Notes under the pieces: model-generated
The model's database searches: none
The model's input: only the letters and a program-made list of their open reading frames with translations
What the model was told of the DNA's origin: nothing
Origin: Planctomycetota bacterium
GTDB lineage: Bacteria > Planctomycetota > UBA1135 > UBA2386
Length of the DNA stretch: 42,382 nt
Assembly (NCBI GenBank): GCA_016794035.1
Contig: JAEUHS010000019.1
Coordinates: 126,247 to 168,628 of the forward strand
Direction: 5' to 3'
Position numbers and translations under genes: made by a program
In this document: positions 1 through 12,767 of the stretch, piece by piece
Numbering within the stretch: position 1 is the first letter of the stretch
How the letters are laid out: each line of letters opens with the position of its first letter

Positions 1-632
1 TGCGCGCGGTAGAGCGGCTGCATCAGTTCGGCGATCGCGTGCTTGCCGCGATTGGCGTCGGTCCAGGCGCTGGTCTCGAGCAGCCGGCGCAGGGCGGCCT
101 CGAGCCGCTGCATCAGGTCGGCCGTCGCCATCGCCGGGGCCGGTGGCGCCGCCGCGATGCCGTGCGCGGCGAACAGCTCGGCGCCGTAGACGCAGACGGC
201 CTGCGCGAGGTTCAGCGACGACTGCTCGGCGGCGGTCGGGATCGTCGACGCCGCATGGCAGCGCAGCAGCTCGGCGGGCGCGAGACCGTTGATCTCGCCG
301 CCGAACAGCAGCGTGGGCGCGCCGCGCTGCGCCGCCTCGGCCGCGACGTCGCGCGGCGACAGCACGCGCATGCCGGTCGGCGCCTCGTTCGTGGTGCCGA
401 CGATCCAGCGCGACGGCGCCAGCACGGCGGCCAGGTCGTCGGACCGAACGGCGCCCTCGAGGATGTCGTTCGCCTGCACCGCCATGCGCCAGGCGTCGGT
501 CCACGAACCGATGCGCGAGTCGACGATCGACAGCCGGCGCAGGCCGAAGTTCTTCATCGCGCGCGCGACGGCGCCGAGGTTCTGCGCCCAGCGCGGACGC
601 AGCAGCACGATGTGCACGTCGTCGATCAGCAT
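1..632 (-). CDS. trmJ: TrmJ-type (SpoU family) RNA 2'-O-methyltransferase, C-terminus outside window
   Basis: Probable SAM-dependent tRNA/rRNA ribose 2'-O-methyltransferase of the SPOUT superfamily. Translation from the ATG at 632 begins MLIDDVHIVLLRPRWAQNLG and shows the three SPOUT motifs in order: NLGAVARAMKNFG near residue 18, LLFGGEINGL near residue 105, and SSLNLAQAVCVYGAEL near residue 137. The trefoil-knot catalytic domain is therefore complete. About 210 codons are visible and the frame is still open at base 1, so only the C-terminal tail is missing. The gene diverges from the sensor kinase at 976. TrmJ methylates position 32 of some tRNAs in proteobacteria, but the substrate cannot be read here; a rRNA methylase of the same family is the alternative. 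Confidence 0.85.
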   Translation of the reverse strand, partial: MLIDDVHIVLLRPRWAQNLGAVARAMKNFGLRRLSIVDSRIGSWTDAWRMAVQANDILEGAVRSDDLAAVLAPSRWIVGTTNEAPTGMRVLSPRDVAAEAAQRGAPTLLFGGEINGLAPAELLRCHAASTIPTAAEQSSLNLAQAVCVYGAELFAAHGIAAAPPAPAMATADLMQRLEAALRRLLETSAWTDANRGKHAIAELMQPLYRA

Positions 633-975
633 GGGTGTGGCAGCGTGCGGGTGGCCGCGGGCACGGGGACCACGGTGCAGTTTCGCCGCCAGGCGTTCCG
701 GACGGCGAGCTTCCGGTGCACTTTCCGGCGCGGGCGGGCATCCGTTCGGGTGCGTCCGTGCCGCCGGCGCCAAGACCGGCCGGTCGCCGCCCGTGGCAGT
801 GCAGCCGCCATGCCGCGGGTGCGACCGCCGCTGTCGCGAAACCGATCACCCTCGGCCCGGGCGAGCCAGGCGAGTTGCTGGTTGTCCCCTATCAAGGAAA
901 CGCAGCCGGTATCCCGATCCGAGCCATGTTCGGACGGTGCGCCTGGAGTCGTGCCGAGGCCGGCGTGAGTTTCGG
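633..975. other. Divergent intergenic region, no gene seen
   Basis: This 343 bp stretch separates trmJ (minus) from the hybrid kinase (plus). It keeps an open frame into the kinase, but its translation is Arg/Pro/Ser-rich low-complexity sequence with no family resemblance, typical of random GC-rich DNA. The least GC-rich part is around 870-905 (containing ctatcaagg) and may hold a promoter, but no -35/-10 pair with proper spacing is convincing. No clear Shine-Dalgarno precedes the ATG at 976. Confidence 0.5.
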
Positions 976-2525
<1,550 letters not shown>

Positions 2526-2529
<4 letters not shown>

Positions 2530-3431
2530 CCTCGGCGGGGCCGTACGAGGCGATCCTGGCCGACGCCGAGCTGCCGTCGCCGGCCGCGATCGCGGTGGAG
2601 TTGGTGCAGTTGACCCGCGATCCCGACGCCGAGGTCGACGACGTGGTGCGGCTCGTGGCCATGGATCCGGCGATCTGCGCGCGCGTGCTGAAGGCCGTCA
2701 ACGCCGCCAAGTTCGGCCTGCGGCAGCGAGTGGTCGCCGTCGACCAGGCCGTGACGATGCTCGGCATGCGAACGGTGGCGCGCATGGCGATCGAGACCTC
2801 GGTGCTGGAGCGCAGCCGTTCGGGTCTGGCGGAGTTCGACTACGGGTCGTTCTGGGCCGAGTCGCTGGCGCGCGCCGTGGCGGCGCAGATCCTGGCCGGG
2901 TGGACCAGGCAGGTCCCGGCCGCCGAGGCGTTCACCTACGGGCTGCTGGGCGGCATCGGCCGTCTGGCGCTGGTGAGCGTCCACCCGCGGCAGTACCGCG
3001 AACTGCTGCTGACGCTGGGCCGGTACGATGCGAACGAACTCGGCGAGGCCGAGCGGGCCGTCTTCGACGTCGACGTCGAGACCCTGTCGGCGCGCATGCT
3101 GCGGACATGGGGGCTGCCCGGCTACGAGGACGCGCTGCTGGCCGAGAGCGCCGGCGACGGTGCGGTGGTGAGCCGCGATCAGCTGCTGCTGCGCACGTGC
3201 CGCGCGGCCGGTCTCGTCGCGCGGATCCTCGTCGACACGCGCGTGACGCGCGCCCAGATCGCCGCGGCGATGCACGCGATGGGCGCGCTCGGCGTCGGTG
3301 CCGAGGTCGTCGCGCACCTGTTCCCCGACATCGTCGCGACCCTGCACGAGGCCGCCGACGTGCTGCTGATCCCGACGCACTCCGCGAACTCGCTGGCGGA
3401 GGTCTACGCCAACGCCATCGACACGGCCTGA
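2526..3431 (+). CDS. HDOD domain signalling protein
   Basis: 301 residues. An HDOD (HD-related output domain) begins near residue 14: LPSPAAIAVELVQLTRDPDA, then VDDVVRLVAMDPAICARVLKAVNAAKFG and VDQAVTMLGMRTVARMAI, the usual helical core. HDOD proteins resemble HD-domain proteins but normally lack the metal-binding HD pair, and act as signalling adaptors (chemotaxis, motility, stress, c-di-GMP networks). A second helical part (about 120-280) probably completes the fold. The ATG overlaps the kinase stop by four bases, so the two are surely co-translated; this protein is a plausible output or partner of the kinase. No GGDEF, EAL or HD-GYP domain accompanies it. Confidence 0.85.
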
Positions 3432-3441
3432 ACCCGCGTCG

Positions 3442-3476
3442 TTTCACGAGGCCACCGGCGCGACTAGACTCGCGAC
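3442..3476 (+). promoter_or_regulatory. Leaderless promoter of the CPBP protease gene
   Basis: TTTCAC (3442-3447), exactly 17 bp spacer, TAGACT (3465-3470), then 6 nt to the ATG at 3477. With standard sigma-70 geometry the transcript would begin at the A of the ATG. No Shine-Dalgarno is present. This is the clearest example of a pattern seen at several genes in the window. Confidence 0.65.
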
Positions 3477-4175
3477 ATGGAGTCACCTGACGCGTGCGAT
3501 GCGGGTCCATCGGTCGACTCCGGCCTGGCGGCGGCAGGCACCGCGCTGCGCCCCGCGCTGCTGTTGTGGCTGGTGACGCAGGTGGCGCTCGGCCTCTATG
3601 CGCAGGCGATGGCGTTCGTCTGGCGGCCGGAGATGGACCCGGGCGTCTACCTGGCGGTCTGGGAGCTCGGCTACCTGTCGCTCTGCGGCGTCGTGTTGTG
3701 GTTCGTCTGGCGCGATCCCGACGCCCGGCGTGTGTTCGCGCCGCCGCGACCCCGCATGGTCGAGCTGTGCCTGCTGGTCGGCACCGTCACCGCGCTGCTG
3801 CTGTCGATGTGGGAGAACCGGATTCCCGGCGACTGGTCGAAGGGCTCGCCGATCGTGTTCGAGCAGGCGGCCGGATGGCCGCTCTGGGCCTCGCTGCTGG
3901 CGAGCAGCCTGATGCCGGCGCTGTTCGAGGAGTGGATGTACCGCGGCCTGCTGCTGCAGCGGTTCCGCCGCGTGCTGTCACCGGCGCTCGCGATCGCCGT
4001 GCAGGCGATGCTGTTCGCGGCCATGCATCGCGACGACGTGATGCTGCTGCCGCACTTCGTGTTCGGCGTCGTGGCCGGTGTGCTGCGTCTCGCCGCCGGG
4101 GCGCTGTGGCCGTGCATGCTGATGCACCTGCTGTGGAACGGGCACGTCGTGCTGCTGGTCTACGGGCTGCTCTGA
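3477..4175 (+). CDS. CPBP family intramembrane metalloprotease (CAAX/ABI type)
   Basis: 232-residue polytopic membrane protein with about six hydrophobic segments. The three CPBP (Abi) signatures are intact: EEWMYRG near residue 151 (EExxxR), LFAAMH near 178 (FxxxH), and HLLWN near 221. These supply the glutamate base and metal-binding His residues of the Rce1-like intramembrane protease fold. Bacterial members include proteases and bacteriocin self-immunity proteins; the substrate here is unknown. The ATG lies directly behind a leaderless promoter. The 3' end overlaps the convergent pseudouridine synthase by 16 bp, so the two genes meet tail to tail. Confidence 0.9.
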   Translation: MESPDACDAGPSVDSGLAAAGTALRPALLLWLVTQVALGLYAQAMAFVWRPEMDPGVYLAVWELGYLSLCGVVLWFVWRDPDARRVFAPPRPRMVELCLLVGTVTALLLSMWENRIPGDWSKGSPIVFEQAAGWPLWASLLASSLMPALFEEWMYRGLLLQRFRRVLSPALAIAVQAMLFAAMHRDDVMLLPHFVFGVVAGVLRLAAGALWPCMLMHLLWNGHVVLLVYGLL

Positions 4176-5073
4176 TCGGCCCGGCACAGACTGGGGAACA
4201 GGCGCACGAAGTCCGGCTCCTGCATGGCCGTCACCTCGATGCGGGCGCCGGTCGCCGGGCATGGGAACAGCAATCGCGCGCCGTGCAGCAGCGTGCGAGC
4301 GGTGCCGAACGTCGCGCGCGCGGCCGCGTTCGCCGCCGCGTCGCCGTAGCGGGGGTCGCCGAGCAGCGGGTGGCCGATGGCGGCGAGATGGGCGCGGACC
4401 TGATGGGTGCGGCCGGTCTCGAGCCGCACGCGCACCAGCGTCGCGTCCTTGCGCGTGGCCTCTACCTGCACGTGCGACACCGAACGCTGCCCCGCCGGGT
4501 CGACGACGGTCTTGGGCCGGCCGCCGCGCGGTTCGTCGGTGACGCGCAGCGGCAGGTCGATCGTGCGGTGCGCATCGATCAGCACGCCGTGCACGATCGC
4601 CAGGTACTCGCGCTCGACGTCGCCGCGCTCCATCGCCCGACCGAGCGCCTGCAGCGCCGCGGTGTCGCGGCCGATCAGCAACAGACCGGAGGCCTCGCGG
4701 TCCAGCCGCTGCGCCAGGCCCGCGCCGGGCAGCGCGCGCGCCAGGGCGTCGGTGACCGACACGGCGACCAGCGGGCCGCCGTGCACGGCGAGGCCGGGCG
4801 GCTTCTGCAGCACGACGACCCGATCGTCGGCGAACGCGACCGCGATGCCGAGGTCGAGCGTCAGCGCGGCGAACGGCGCCGCGAAGGTGACCGTCTGGCC
4901 GCGGCGCACTCGCGCGGCCGCATCGGCGCGCACGCCGTCGACCGCGATCGCGCCGGCCGCGCACAGGTCGCGGGCCTTCTGCCGCGACAGCGGGCCCAGG
5001 CCGGGGGCCTCGATGCCGCGCAGCAGCGCGTCGAGCCGGCCGCCGTCGCGCTCCGGGCCGACGCGCAGCTGCG

Positions 5074-5080
<7 letters not shown>
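4160..5080 (-). CDS. RluA family pseudouridine synthase
   Basis: 306 residues. An N-terminal S4-like RNA-binding segment (about 14-60, [19 protein letters not shown]) is followed by the pseudouridine synthase domain, with [12 protein letters not shown] near 88, catalytic Asp127 in [13 protein letters not shown], and the motifs [21 protein letters not shown] and [14 protein letters not shown]. The usual HRLDRDTSG box reads QRLDREASG, but the catalytic Asp and following Ser-Gly are kept. It isomerises uridine in rRNA or tRNA; RluC, RluD and RluA cannot be told apart by reading. GTG start at 5080, overlapping the end of carA by 7 bases; last gene of the tsaD-larB-carA operon. Confidence 0.9.
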
Positions 5081-7078
<1,998 letters not shown>

Positions 7079-7082
<4 letters not shown>

Positions 7083-8125
7083 GGTCGCACCTTCGCCTTG
7101 CCGCCCGACTGCGGCGTCGCGACGGCGTCGAGGTCGAGCGGCGCGCGCTTGCCTTCGCGCAGCAGCAGCGAGCCGAGGCTCGCGATCATCGCCCCGTTGT
7201 CGGCGCAGAGCGCCAGCTCGGGCAGCACGAGGTGCAGCGCGGCGAGCACCGGGTCGCCGGTCAGCCGTTCGCGCAGGCGCGTGTTGCGGGCGACGCCGCC
7301 GCCGATGCACAGCGAACGCACGGCGTGGCGTTCGCTGGCGCGCCGCAGCTTGGTCACCAGCACGTCGACGACGGCCTCCTGGTAGGCGCAGGCGAGGTCG
7401 CGCAGGCGTTCGCCGGTGGGCACCTCGGCGGGGGCGTCGCTGCCCTGCGGCCGCAGCGTGTAGAGCAGCGCGGTCTTCAGGCCGGAGAACGAGAAGTCGA
7501 GCGAGTCGGGGCCGAGCAGCGTGCGCGGCAGGTCGACGACGCGCGCGTCGCCGCCGATCGCCGCCTGCTGGATCGACGGCCCGCCCGGATACGGCAGACC
7601 CAGCAACGACGCGCCCTTGTCGAGCGCCTCGCCGGCCGCGTCGTCGCGCGTGGTGCCGAGCCGCTCGGTGCGCCCGGGCGCGTGCACCAGGTAGAGTGCC
7701 GTGTGGCCGCCCGACGCGACCAGCGCCAGCGCCGGCAGCGGCAGGTCGGGATCGGCGAGGAAGCCGGTGTGCACGTGGGCCTGCACGTGGTCGACGCCGA
7801 GCAGCGGCAGATCGAAGCGCCAGCACAGCGCCTTCGCCGCCGCGAGTCCGACCAGCAGACAGCCGACCATGCCGGGCCGATGCGTCACCGCGACGGCGCT
7901 GAGGTCCTGCGGCGAGACGCCGGCCTGCTGCAGCGCCTGGTCGACGATCGGCAGGATGCGTTCGGTGTGCGAACGGCTGGCGACCTCGGGCACGACGCCG
8001 CGCCAGCGGGCGTGCAGCGAGATCTGCGAGTGCACGACGTTGCTCAGGACCTCGTGGCCGTCGCGCACGACGGCGGCGGCGGTCTCGTCGCAGGAGGTCT
8101 CGATGCCCAGGATCAGGTCGTGCAC
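7079..8125 (-). CDS. tsaD: tRNA N6-adenosine threonylcarbamoyltransferase
   Basis: 348 residues, standard TsaD length. It transfers the threonylcarbamoyl group to A37 of ANN-decoding tRNAs (t6A), with TsaB and TsaE. The ASKHA fold starts ILGIETSCDETAAAVV; the metal-binding His pair is H113/H117 in VDHVQAHVHT; ALVASGGHTALYLV, GLPYPGGPSI, FSFSGLKTALLY and the C-terminal ALCADNGAMIA motif are present. GTG start at 8125, chosen because the family's start aligns here; the protein is intact. It is the first gene of a four-gene operon (tsaD, larB, carA, rluA-type) joined by overlaps of 4, 4 and 7 bases. Confidence 0.97.
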
Positions 8126-8134
8126 GCGGCGGGC

Positions 8135-8140
8135 ATGCTA
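8135..8140 (-). promoter_or_regulatory. Putative -10 hexamer (TAGCAT) for tsaD operon
   Basis: On the minus strand TAGCAT (8140 to 8135) lies 9 nt before the GTG of tsaD. This predicts a transcript starting within a few bases of the start codon. No strong -35 or Shine-Dalgarno is seen. The evidence is positional similarity to the other near-start TANNNT hexamers in the window. Confidence 0.4.
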
Positions 8141-8166
8141 CCCGGCGTGCCCGTCGCGTGCCGCCG

Positions 8167-9642
8167 CTACCGCGGTTCGGTCGCCGATGTCGCCGCGGCG
8201 GCGGCGATGCGTTCGCGCAGGGTCGTCAGGGCCGTCGCCAGCTGCGCATCGTGTTCGGCGTCCGGCGGCCTGGGCACCTCGAAGCCGTATTGCGCGGCGA
8301 CGGCGGTGAACGCGGCGAGGTGCTTCGCCGGCGGTTCGTGGCTGTCGAGCACCTGGAGCACGGCGCGTCGCTGGTCGTCGTCGACCTCGACCAGCACGTC
8401 CGGAGTGATGCCACCGGCCTGCGCCGGCGCGCTCGGCGCGCGCAGCAGCGCCCGCAGCGCGTCGTCCGGGCTGCGCGTGCCGTCCTGCACCTGATGCAGC
8501 AGTTCGCGCAGCCGCGGCGCGTCGAGGCGGTCGCCGTGGTTCGTCTCGGTGCCGACGTGCCCGTCGAGGTTGCGTCCGTTCGGCGTGAAGTAGCGCGCCG
8601 TCGTCAGCTTCAGCCGGAAGTCGAGACCCTTCCACGTGTAGACCGTGTTGACGTAGCCCTTGCCCCAGGTGCGCGCGCCGACGATCGCGGCGCGGCCGTG
8701 GTCCTGCAGCGCGCCGGCCAGGACCTCGCTGGCGCTGGCCGAGTCCTGGTCGACCAGCACCACCAGCGGCAGGTCCGGGTAGTCGCAGAGTTCGGGTTTC
8801 GCCGCATAGGTCTCGACGACCTCGCTGCCGCGGCGGCGCTGCGACACGATCGTGCCGCTGGCCACGAACGTGCGCGCCAGCGCGACGCATTCGTCGAGGC
8901 TGCCGCCGCCGTCGAAGCGCAGGTCGAGCACCAGCCCCTGCAGCGGGTGCTGCTGCTGCAGCCGCGCGAGCGCCGCTTCGATCTGGTCGCGGATGCCGGG
9001 GTGGAAGTCGCTGAGGTAGAGGTAGCCGAGTCCGGCGTCGGGGTCGGGGAAGTGCGCCCACTTGACCGCGCTCTTCTGCACGTCGCTGCGCCGCATCGAC
9101 AGCTCGACGGTGCCGTCGCCGCGCGCGAGCTGCAGGCGCACCTCGGTGCCGGCCTCGCCGCGCACCAACCGCGAGGCGGCGTCGTTGCGCCGTTCCGGGG
9201 GTTCGGCCGCCAGCGGCGTGCCGTCGACGGCGACGATGCGGTCGCCGGGCAGCACTCCGGCGCGGTCGGCCGGTCCGCCGGGGAACGGATACTGCACGAC
9301 GATGTCGCCGCCCTGTTGCGTCATCAGCAGGCCGACTCCTTCGTAGCGCCCGGAGCTGTTCTCCTCGTAGGCGGCCACCTTGCCCGGCGCGACGTAGAGG
9401 CTGTACGGGTCGAGGCTGTGCACCATCGCGAGGATGGCGCGGTCCATCAGCTCGTGCGGGTCCTGCGGGTCGACGTGCGACTTCAGGATCTCGGCGTGGA
9501 TCAGCTGCAGTGCCGTCGCCTGCGGCTCGGGCAGCTGCGACTTGCCCTTGCCACCGAGGAAGACGCCCAGGAAGAAGGCCGCCACGACCAACGCCCAGTT
9601 CGCCACCAGGAACCAGAGCGGCAGCCGCGGTTGCTGTTGCAT
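8167..9642 (-). CDS. S41 family C-terminal processing peptidase (Ctp/Prc)
   Basis: 491 residues. A short cytoplasmic N-terminus and one signal anchor (about 9-30, LWFLVANWALVVAAFFLGVF) place the rest in the periplasm. A PDZ domain (about 100-180, with GPADRAGVLPGDRIVAVDG) precedes the S41 protease domain: LVLDLRFDGGGSLDECV near 237 and the catalytic Ser303 in DQDSASASEVLAGAL paired with Lys328 in TWGKGY. Members trim C-termini of exported proteins and degrade tagged or misfolded ones. ATG at 9642 chosen; a GTG two codons upstream is the alternative. Only 24 bp separate it from the divergent sigma-54 activator. Confidence 0.93.
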   Translation of the reverse strand: MQQQPRLPLWFLVANWALVVAAFFLGVFLGGKGKSQLPEPQATALQLIHAEILKSHVDPQDPHELMDRAILAMVHSLDPYSLYVAPGKVAAYEENSSGRYEGVGLLMTQQGGDIVVQYPFPGGPADRAGVLPGDRIVAVDGTPLAAEPPERRNDAASRLVRGEAGTEVRLQLARGDGTVELSMRRSDVQKSAVKWAHFPDPDAGLGYLYLSDFHPGIRDQIEAALARLQQQHPLQGLVLDLRFDGGGSLDECVALARTFVASGTIVSQRRRGSEVVETYAAKPELCDYPDLPLVVLVDQDSASASEVLAGALQDHGRAAIVGARTWGKGYVNTVYTWKGLDFRLKLTTARYFTPNGRNLDGHVGTETNHGDRLDAPRLRELLHQVQDGTRSPDDALRALLRAPSAPAQAGGITPDVLVEVDDDQRRAVLQVLDSHEPPAKHLAAFTAVAAQYGFEVPRPPDAEHDAQLATALTTLRERIAAAAATSATEPR

Positions 9643-9658
9643 CGGCACATCGTATTGT
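9631..9658 (+). promoter_or_regulatory. Promoter of the sigma-54 activator gene
   Basis: TTGCTG (9631-9636), 16 bp spacer, TATTGT (9653-9658), then 8 nt to the ATG at 9667 or 5 nt to an in-frame GTG at 9664. The -35 lies inside the first codons of the divergent S41 gene. Predicted transcription start is almost at the start codon. Confidence 0.5.
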
Positions 9659-9666
9659 CGGTGGTG

Positions 9667-11505
9667 ATGGCGCGCATTCTCGTCGTCGACGACTCCCAGG
9701 AGAATCTCGCACTGATCGAGCTGTTCCTGCGCGGCACCGAGTTCGACATCGTGCTCGCGCCGGGCGGACATCGGGCGCTCGAGCTGTGCCGCGAGCAGTC
9801 GTTCGACGTGATCCTGCTCGACGTCATGATGCCGGAGATCGACGGCCTCGAGGTCCTGCGGCGGCTCAAGGACGATCCGCGCACGGCGTTCGTGCCGGTG
9901 ATCTTCCTGACCGGCCACTTCGCCGACGAGTCGGAGAAGCTGGTCGCCTACCAGCTCGGCGCCGTCGACTACCTGCAGAAGCCGGTCAACCGTGACGAAC
10001 TGCTGGCGCGCATCCGCGTGATGCTCCGCCTCGAGCAGGCGCGGTCGCGGCTCGACCGCGAGAACGCGGCGCTGCGGCGACAGCTCGAGGCCCGGGAGGA
10101 GGCGCTCGGCAGTAGTTCGGAGCTGCTGGCCGATCTGCAGGCGCTGCGCCGGGCCCAGGCCCGGTCGCACGAACCCGTGGTGCTGTTGCTCGACGCGGAT
10201 CGTGCGATCGCGGCCGCCGGCGCCGATGCCGAGGCGCTGCTCGGCGAACTGCCGGTCGGCCGGCCGTTGCAGGCGTGCGGGCACGCCGCGGCGCGCCTGG
10301 CACGGCTGGTGCAGGAGGGCGCGCGGGACGTCGACCTGACGTTGCCCGGCGCCGACGGCGCCGCCACGGTCGTGCAGGTGCGCGTGCGACGCGACCGCGA
10401 CGGCGGCTGGATCGTGCTGCTGCACGACCTCACCGCGGTGCGCGACATCGAGCATCGCATCGACGACCGCGAGCCGTTCGTGCCCGCGGTCGTGTCCCGG
10501 GCCGGCGCGGAGGGCAGCTACTCGATCACCGACTTCGTCGGTCGCGCGCCCGCGGTGCTCGAACTCACCGACAAGGTGGGGCGGCTGCGGCAGACCCGGT
10601 CGACGGTGCTGATCCACGGCGAGACCGGCACCGGCAAGGAACTGGTCGCCCGCGCGCTGCACTTCGACGGATCGCATCGCGGCGCGCCGTTCATCCCGCT
10701 GCACTGCGGCGCGATCGCGCCGGAGCTGGTCGAGAGCGAGTTGTTCGGTCACGAACGCGGCGCGTTCACCGGCGCGCAGCAGAGCCGCGACGGCCTGTTC
10801 CGCGCCGCCGACGGCGGCACGATCTTCCTCGACGAGATCGCCGAGACGTCGCCGAGCGTGCAGGTCAAGCTGCTGCGCGTGCTGCAGCGCGGCGAGATCC
10901 GGCCCGTGGGCTCCAGCCAGGCGCGCATCGTCGACGTGCGCATCCTCGCGGCCACCAACCGCGATCTGCTGCAGATGGTGCGCGATGGCCTGTTCCGCGA
11001 GGACCTCTACTACCGGCTCGAGGTCGTCACGCTGCACGTGCCGCCGCTGCGCGAACGGCTCGAGGACCTGCCGCGGCTGGTCGAGCACTTCGTCGAACTG
11101 GGCAATCGCCGGCACGACCGCATGGCGGAACCGGTGCGCGCCGTGTCGCGCGGCGCGATGGAACGGCTGCTCGGGTATCCATGGCCCGGCAACGTGCGCG
11201 AGCTCGAGAACGTGGTCGAACGCGCGTTCGCGCTCGGCATCGGCGAGGTGCTGCAGGAATCCGATCTGCCCCTGCACGTCGTGCGTGGTCAGCCGGAGCT
11301 GGTGCCGGGGCTCGGCGCAGAGTCCGCGGACCCGGCCGCCGCCGGAGGCTCGACGACGGACCTGCGCAGCCAGCGCGACGCCGCCGAGCGCCGCGCGATC
11401 CTGCGCGCGCTGCAGGACGTCGCCGGCGACAAGCTCGCCGCGGCGCAGCGCCTCGGCATGTCGCGCAGCACGTTCTACCGCCGGCTGAAGGAACTCGGCC
11501 TTTGA
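9667..11505 (+). CDS. Sigma-54-dependent response regulator (NtrC family)
   Basis: 612 residues. N-terminal receiver (1-120; phospho-acceptor Asp52, Thr82, Lys105), a heptad-rich coiled coil (about 122-165), a PAS-like middle region (about 167-262), an AAA+ sigma-54 interaction domain with Walker A GETGTGKE at 318, intact GAFTGA loop at 365, Walker B FLDE at 387, and a Fis-type helix-turn-helix at the C-terminus ([20 protein letters not shown]). An intact GAFTGA means it should remodel the sigma-54 holoenzyme. No histidine kinase is adjacent. The stop overlaps the TTG of the PBP4-like gene, suggesting co-expression. Its targets cannot be inferred. Confidence 0.95.
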   Translation: MARILVVDDSQENLALIELFLRGTEFDIVLAPGGHRALELCREQSFDVILLDVMMPEIDGLEVLRRLKDDPRTAFVPVIFLTGHFADESEKLVAYQLGAVDYLQKPVNRDELLARIRVMLRLEQARSRLDRENAALRRQLEAREEALGSSSELLADLQALRRAQARSHEPVVLLLDADRAIAAAGADAEALLGELPVGRPLQACGHAAARLARLVQEGARDVDLTLPGADGAATVVQVRVRRDRDGGWIVLLHDLTAVRDIEHRIDDREPFVPAVVSRAGAEGSYSITDFVGRAPAVLELTDKVGRLRQTRSTVLIHGETGTGKELVARALHFDGSHRGAPFIPLHCGAIAPELVESELFGHERGAFTGAQQSRDGLFRAADGGTIFLDEIAETSPSVQVKLLRVLQRGEIRPVGSSQARIVDVRILAATNRDLLQMVRDGLFREDLYYRLEVVTLHVPPLRERLEDLPRLVEHFVELGNRRHDRMAEPVRAVSRGAMERLLGYPWPGNVRELENVVERAFALGIGEVLQESDLPLHVVRGQPELVPGLGAESADPAAAGGSTTDLRSQRDAAERRAILRALQDVAGDKLAAAQRLGMSRSTFYRRLKELGL

Positions 11506-12767
11506 CGCGGTGGCGCAGTGCCGCGATCGCGACGGCCATGCTCGCGGGGTCGACGGCCGCCGCCTGCGGCATGCTCCGGGGTTCCGCCGACGGTCCGCCG
11601 ACGTTCGAAGGCTGCGCCGCCCGGCTGCGCGCCACCGTCGACGCGTTCGGCGGCCGCATCGGCGCGCTGGTCGTCGACGCCGACAACGGGGCCGAGCTGC
11701 TGGCGATCGCCGCCGACGAGGGCTTCGTGCCGGCGTCGAACGTCAAGCTGCTGACCGCCGCCGTGGCGCTGCACACGCTGGGACCGGGTGCCACCCTGAC
11801 CACCCGACTGCTGCACACCGGCGACGTGCACGCTGGCGAACTGCGCGGCGACCTGATCCTGCGCGGCGGCGGCGACCCGAGCTTCGCTGCCGACGGCCTG
11901 CAGCTGCTGGTGCAGGCGGTGCGGTCGCTCGGCGTGCGGCGCATCGCCGGGCGCGTGCGCGGCGACGACCGCTGGCTCGGCGGCGAACACCGCGGCCGCG
12001 GCTGGGAGTGGGACGACCTCGATCAGGACTATGCGGCGCCGTTCGGCGCGCTGTGCTGGGAGGGCAACGTCACGACGGTGGTCGACGCCGACGGTGCGTC
12101 GCGGCGCGTGGCGGTCGCGGACCCCGGCGCGGCGGCCGCCGGCGCGCTCGCGGCGGCGCTCGCGCTCGGCGGCGTCGAGGTGGTGGGCGGCGACGTCGCC
12201 ACCGACGGCCTCGAGCACGGCCTCGGGACCGTGCACTCCGCGCCGATCGCCACGTTGCTGCAGCCGATGCTGCGCGACAGCGACAACCTGTACGCCGAGC
12301 AGTTGTGGCGGGTCGCGGCGAAGGTCGCCACGGGCGACGGGGGCAGTGCGAGCGCGGCCGCGCACGCCGAGCGGGAGCTGTGCGCGCTGGGCGTCGACAC
12401 GATCGGTCTGGTGCAGGTCGACGGCTCCGGCCTGTCACGGCTCGCGCTGGCGCGGCCGCGCCAGCTCGTCGCGGTGCTGCAGGCGATGCTGCGCGCCCCG
12501 TACCGCGAGGCGGTCTGGCCGGCGTTGCCGGTCGGCGGTCGTACCGGCACGCTGCGCGACCGGCTGGTGGGCGCCGCGGTGCGCGGGCACGTGCACGCCA
12601 AGACCGGCACGCTGACGCGCGTCGCCGCGTTGTCCGGCTACCTCGAACGGCCCGGGCGGACGCCGCTGGTGTTCAGCGTGGTCTGGAACGACTTCCTGTG
12701 CGACCCGGCCGAGGCGCAGTTGACGATCGACCAGTTCGTGGCCGCGCTCGCGACCGCTCGTCCCTAG
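11502..12767 (+). CDS. dacB: D-alanyl-D-alanine carboxypeptidase/endopeptidase (PBP4, S13)
   Basis: 421 residues from TTG at 11502. This start overlaps the upstream stop (TTGA) and gives a proper export signal, [23 protein letters not shown], possibly a lipoprotein signal with Cys22. Penicillin-binding motifs of family S13 are intact: SxxK as S79NVK82, SxN as S260DN262, and KTG at 367-369. It cleaves D-Ala-D-Ala or D-Ala-mDap bonds in peptidoglycan in the periplasm. It is shorter than E. coli PBP4 (477), the difference falling in the accessory domains. It is unusual that the gene is coupled to a sigma-54 activator. The stop abuts the stop of the next, convergent gene with no gap. Confidence 0.92.
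   Translation: MTRWRSAAIATAMLAGSTAAACGMLRGSADGPPTFEGCAARLRATVDAFGGRIGALVVDADNGAELLAIAADEGFVPASNVKLLTAAVALHTLGPGATLTTRLLHTGDVHAGELRGDLILRGGGDPSFAADGLQLLVQAVRSLGVRRIAGRVRGDDRWLGGEHRGRGWEWDDLDQDYAAPFGALCWEGNVTTVVDADGASRRVAVADPGAAAAGALAAALALGGVEVVGGDVATDGLEHGLGTVHSAPIATLLQPMLRDSDNLYAEQLWRVAAKVATGDGGSASAAAHAERELCALGVDTIGLVQVDGSGLSRLALARPRQLVAVLQAMLRAPYREAVWPALPVGGRTGTLRDRLVGAAVRGHVHAKTGTLTRVAALSGYLERPGRTPLVFSVVWNDFLCDPAEAQLTIDQFVAALATARP

Noticed and set aside
289..975. Upstream in-frame extension of the hybrid kinase
   Set aside because: The frame is open for 229 more codons but the sequence is Arg/Ser/Pro-rich, overlaps the divergent methyltransferase, and the receiver fold starts cleanly at 976.
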